A stretch of DNA of 8,210 nt, taken from assembly GCA_018665385.1 (NCBI GenBank), contig JABJDN010000008.1, positions 1 to 8,210 of the forward strand. The letters run 5' to 3'. Below the pieces are notes generated by a model, which made no database searches, had not been told where the DNA came from, and saw nothing but the letters and a program-made list of their open reading frames with translations. This DNA is from Phycisphaerae bacterium. Lineage in GTDB: Bacteria > Planctomycetota > Phycisphaerae > Phycisphaerales > SM1A02. Shown in pieces: positions 6,612 to 8,210 of the stretch (the stretch's first letter is position 1; each line of letters opens with the position of its first letter). Made by a program: the position numbers and the translations under genes.

Positions 6612-7486
6612 GCATTGCTTGGCAGAACGCATTGCAACTCGGATTCAATCATAGAAGACGCGTCCACTAATTTCTGGAAATCAATTCCTGTTTCAATTCC
6701 GCGTTCGTGTGCAAAAGCAACCACGTCCTCGGTAGCAACATTTCCTGCTGCTCCTGGAGCGTATGGGCAACCCCCAAGTCCACCGCAAGAGGCATCGAAT
6801 TTTACGACGCCACAATGCAGCGCTTCCTCTATACAAAGTAGAGCTTTACCGTTTGTATTATGAAGGTGCAAAATGCTCTCTTCTGGCGATAACACTCCAT
6901 CAAGCGCGTCGTACAAACGGCGAATGTCTTCAGGCAATGCAACACCGATGGTTTCACCCAGATCGATAGCTGATGCACCAAAGTCTAGAATACGCTCAGC
7001 GATATTTCGCACAACATTCATATCGATACTGCCCTCGTAAGGACAGGCAACGACACAACTTAGATAGCAACGTACTTGAATCCCATGTTCAATTGCACTT
7101 TGGATTATGGGAGCGATACGTAGCAATGATCCTTCTATGGTCGTATTTGTATTTTTTTCACTGAACGTTTCCGAGGCAGCTGTAATGACTGCAATTTCAT
7201 CTACTCCAACTTCTAGCGCCGAGCGCCACCCAAACTCGTTGGGTACCAACGCACTATACCGCACGCCATCAGTTTTAGAAATACCTGTATACACTTCCTT
7301 TGAATCCGCTAGCTGCGGTACCCATTTTGGAGAAACAAACGCTGTTGTTTCAATTGTTGAAAGACCTGTAGCAGACAACGCATTAATCCAATCAATTTTC
7401 CGCTGTGTAGGAACAGACATTGGCTGATTTTGAAGCCCATCCCTTGGGCCGACTTCAGTGATATGTATTTCTTTTGGAAAAGACAT
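6569..7486 (-). CDS. hydroxymethylglutaryl-CoA lyase
   Basis: Cleaves 3-hydroxy-3-methylglutaryl-CoA to acetoacetate and acetyl-CoA, the last step of leucine degradation; a cytosolic TIM-barrel metal enzyme. The 305 residues match the family. Signatures in order are ITEVGPRDGLQNQ (9-21, with the catalytic R15 and D16), DLGETIGVALP (175-185), LHLHNTNGKA (206-215, metal ligands H207 and H209) and FDASCGGLGGCPYAPGAAGN (230-249), with the active-site-loop C240 and N249. Two conservative changes from the best-known enzymes are LGET in place of LGDT and HNT in place of HDT. The GGCPYAPGA signature separates it from isopropylmalate and homocitrate synthases. Its ATG shares one base with the stop of the upstream ygfZ-like gene (TAATG), so it is the second gene of a coupled pair. 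Its 3' end overlaps the convergent phosphoesterase by 43 bp. No other leucine-degradation gene is in view. Confidence 0.93.
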   Translation of the reverse strand: MSFPKEIHITEVGPRDGLQNQPMSVPTQRKIDWINALSATGLSTIETTAFVSPKWVPQLADSKEVYTGISKTDGVRYSALVPNEFGWRSALEVGVDEIAVITAASETFSEKNTNTTIEGSLLRIAPIIQSAIEHGIQVRCYLSCVVACPYEGSIDMNVVRNIAERILDFGASAIDLGETIGVALPEDIRRLYDALDGVLSPEESILHLHNTNGKALLCIEEALHCGVVKFDASCGGLGGCPYAPGAAGNVATEDVVAFAHERGIETGIDFQKLVDASSMIESELQCVLPSNAYRTFKDAHTFPNE

Positions 7487-7488
7487 TA
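7484..7488 (-). promoter_or_regulatory. overlapping stop/start (TAATG) joining ygfZ-like gene and HMG-CoA lyase
   Basis: On the minus strand the TAA of the ygfZ-like gene (7488-7486) and the ATG of the lyase gene (7486-7484) share base 7486. No strong Shine-Dalgarno lies just upstream, so the lyase probably depends on translational coupling. This is the same junction type as the one between the 147-aa gene and the cyclase gene. Confidence 0.55.
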
Positions 7489-8210
7489 TGTAGTTTCTGA
7501 TTTCTGTTCGTATTGCAATTGGATAACTTCTGCCTCAATCAACTCAGAGCCAACATAGGTGTATACCGTTTTCCCTAGTCCTGCAAATGCTTTTGCAAGC
7601 ATTGCAATCACTGCTGGAACCCCGCCTGCCATTGGGCTTATTGCACTTGATGTGATAACTCCAATTGGTGTGCCAGTAACTTCTTTAGATTCCCAAATTT
7701 GCGAACCTGCTATTGGCAACTCATCGCTCTTCATTTGAAGCTTCATAAGTTTTCGTTTTGGTGCACCGAGTGATTCCATACGAGCAACAATTTCTTGACC
7801 TAAATAACACCCTTTATCAAAGCGGACTCGACTAGCAATCATATTAGTCTCGTGAGGCAAGTTACTTGTGTCAAAGTCAACCATGAAAATAGGGGCAGAC
7901 CGTTCGATTCGTGACATATTTAACGCGTGCCAACCGACTGGCCTTGCGCCTTGTGCAATCAAAGAATCCCAAACAGCGTGTGTGTGTTCTGGTGCAGTCG
8001 CGATTGCTTTGCCTGGCATCCCAAAAAGTTCAACAGGCAGTGTGCACACTTGAGCGCCTTCTACTTGCATTTCATTTGCAGTTTCACCGAAACACCAAAG
8101 CCAGTGCGTTGATGCTGTTATATCTGAAACAGTGATGTCCTCCATCACAACGTACGCAAGAATGTGGTCGATGACTTGCTGTTGAACTGTTACATCAACA
8201 TCAATCCAAA
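7486..8210 (-). CDS. ygfZ: YgfZ/GcvT-like folate-binding Fe-S maturation protein (partial, 5' end outside window)
   Basis: Related to E. coli YgfZ, mitochondrial IBA57 and, more distantly, the glycine-cleavage T protein. Family members bind folate and help maintain certain Fe-S enzymes, including MiaB in E. coli. The defining motif K-G-C-Y-x-G-Q-E is present as FDKGCYLGQEIVARM, preceded by the typical SRVRFDKGCY context. The frame is open to the window edge: upstream of a possible GTG (8146-8148) it reads WIDVDVTVQQQVIDHILAYVV, which fits the conserved region just before the DITVSDIT strand, so the true start lies beyond 8210. About 241 codons are visible, most of a normal protein of about 300 residues. 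The C-terminal barrel-like part includes GTPIGVITSSAISP. The stop overlaps the HMG-CoA lyase start by one base. YgfZ is favoured over GcvT by the KGCYLGQE motif. Confidence 0.88.
   Translation of the reverse strand, partial: WIDVDVTVQQQVIDHILAYVVMEDITVSDITASTHWLWCFGETANEMQVEGAQVCTLPVELFGMPGKAIATAPEHTHAVWDSLIAQGARPVGWHALNMSRIERSAPIFMVDFDTSNLPHETNMIASRVRFDKGCYLGQEIVARMESLGAPKRKLMKLQMKSDELPIAGSQIWESKEVTGTPIGVITSSAISPMAGGVPAVIAMLAKAFAGLGKTVYTYVGSELIEAEVIQLQYEQKSETT

Noticed and set aside
1..8210. Mobile elements, CRISPR arrays, tRNA or rRNA genes, long repeats
   Set aside because: Reading both strands showed no transposase or integrase motifs, regularly spaced repeats, tRNA-like cloverleaf ends or rRNA landmarks. 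Coding sequence fills almost the whole window.

Overview
The window is a compact, chromosome-like stretch of a bacterial genome and most resembles Planctomycetota, possibly the Phycisphaerae. This placement rests on three things. MiaB carries a roughly 40-residue insertion after LLGQTVNHYRY, recalled from planctomycete homologues. MurG replaces the usual HEQN loop with an NLDDPPGKANR-type loop. Base composition is moderate and Shine-Dalgarno sequences are scarce. It is an inference from remembered family patterns, not a database result. No mobile elements, RNA genes, CRISPR arrays or long non-coding stretches were seen.

Layout. Positions 1-195 (+) hold the 3' end of an unrecognised gene that overlaps the 3' end of miaB by 17 bp. 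miaB (tRNA methylthiotransferase, -) occupies 179-1747. Across a 76-bp divergent spacer lies a tight + strand pair: ftsW (SEDS glycan polymerase, 1824-2975) and murG (lipid II synthase, 2968-4053), overlapping by 8 bp. After 56 bp comes a second + strand unit. It holds a 147-aa protein of unknown function (4110-4553) joined by a TAATG overlap to a 418-aa GGDEF diguanylate cyclase (4553-5809). A calcineurin-like metallophosphoesterase follows (5829-6611). All its metal-binding motifs are present only if translation starts at a non-standard codon, most likely ATC. Its 3' end overlaps by 43 bp the convergent gene for HMG-CoA lyase (6569-7486, -). That gene is itself joined by a TAATG overlap to an upstream ygfZ-like gene (7486 to beyond 8210, -).

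How the genes relate. FtsW and MurG act in consecutive steps of peptidoglycan synthesis: MurG makes lipid II and SEDS proteins polymerise it. The neighbouring two-gene unit ends in a cyclic-di-GMP synthase. Both of its proteins appear to begin with degenerate receiver-like folds, which makes it the least familiar part of the window. YgfZ-type proteins support Fe-S enzymes, and MiaB is a known beneficiary of YgfZ in E. coli, although here the two genes are 5.7 kb apart. HMG-CoA lyase suggests leucine or ketogenic carbon catabolism.

The main points for a second look are the missing canonical start codon of the phosphoesterase, the paired degenerate receiver-like proteins, the altered acceptor-side loop of MurG, and the coding overlap between convergent genes.
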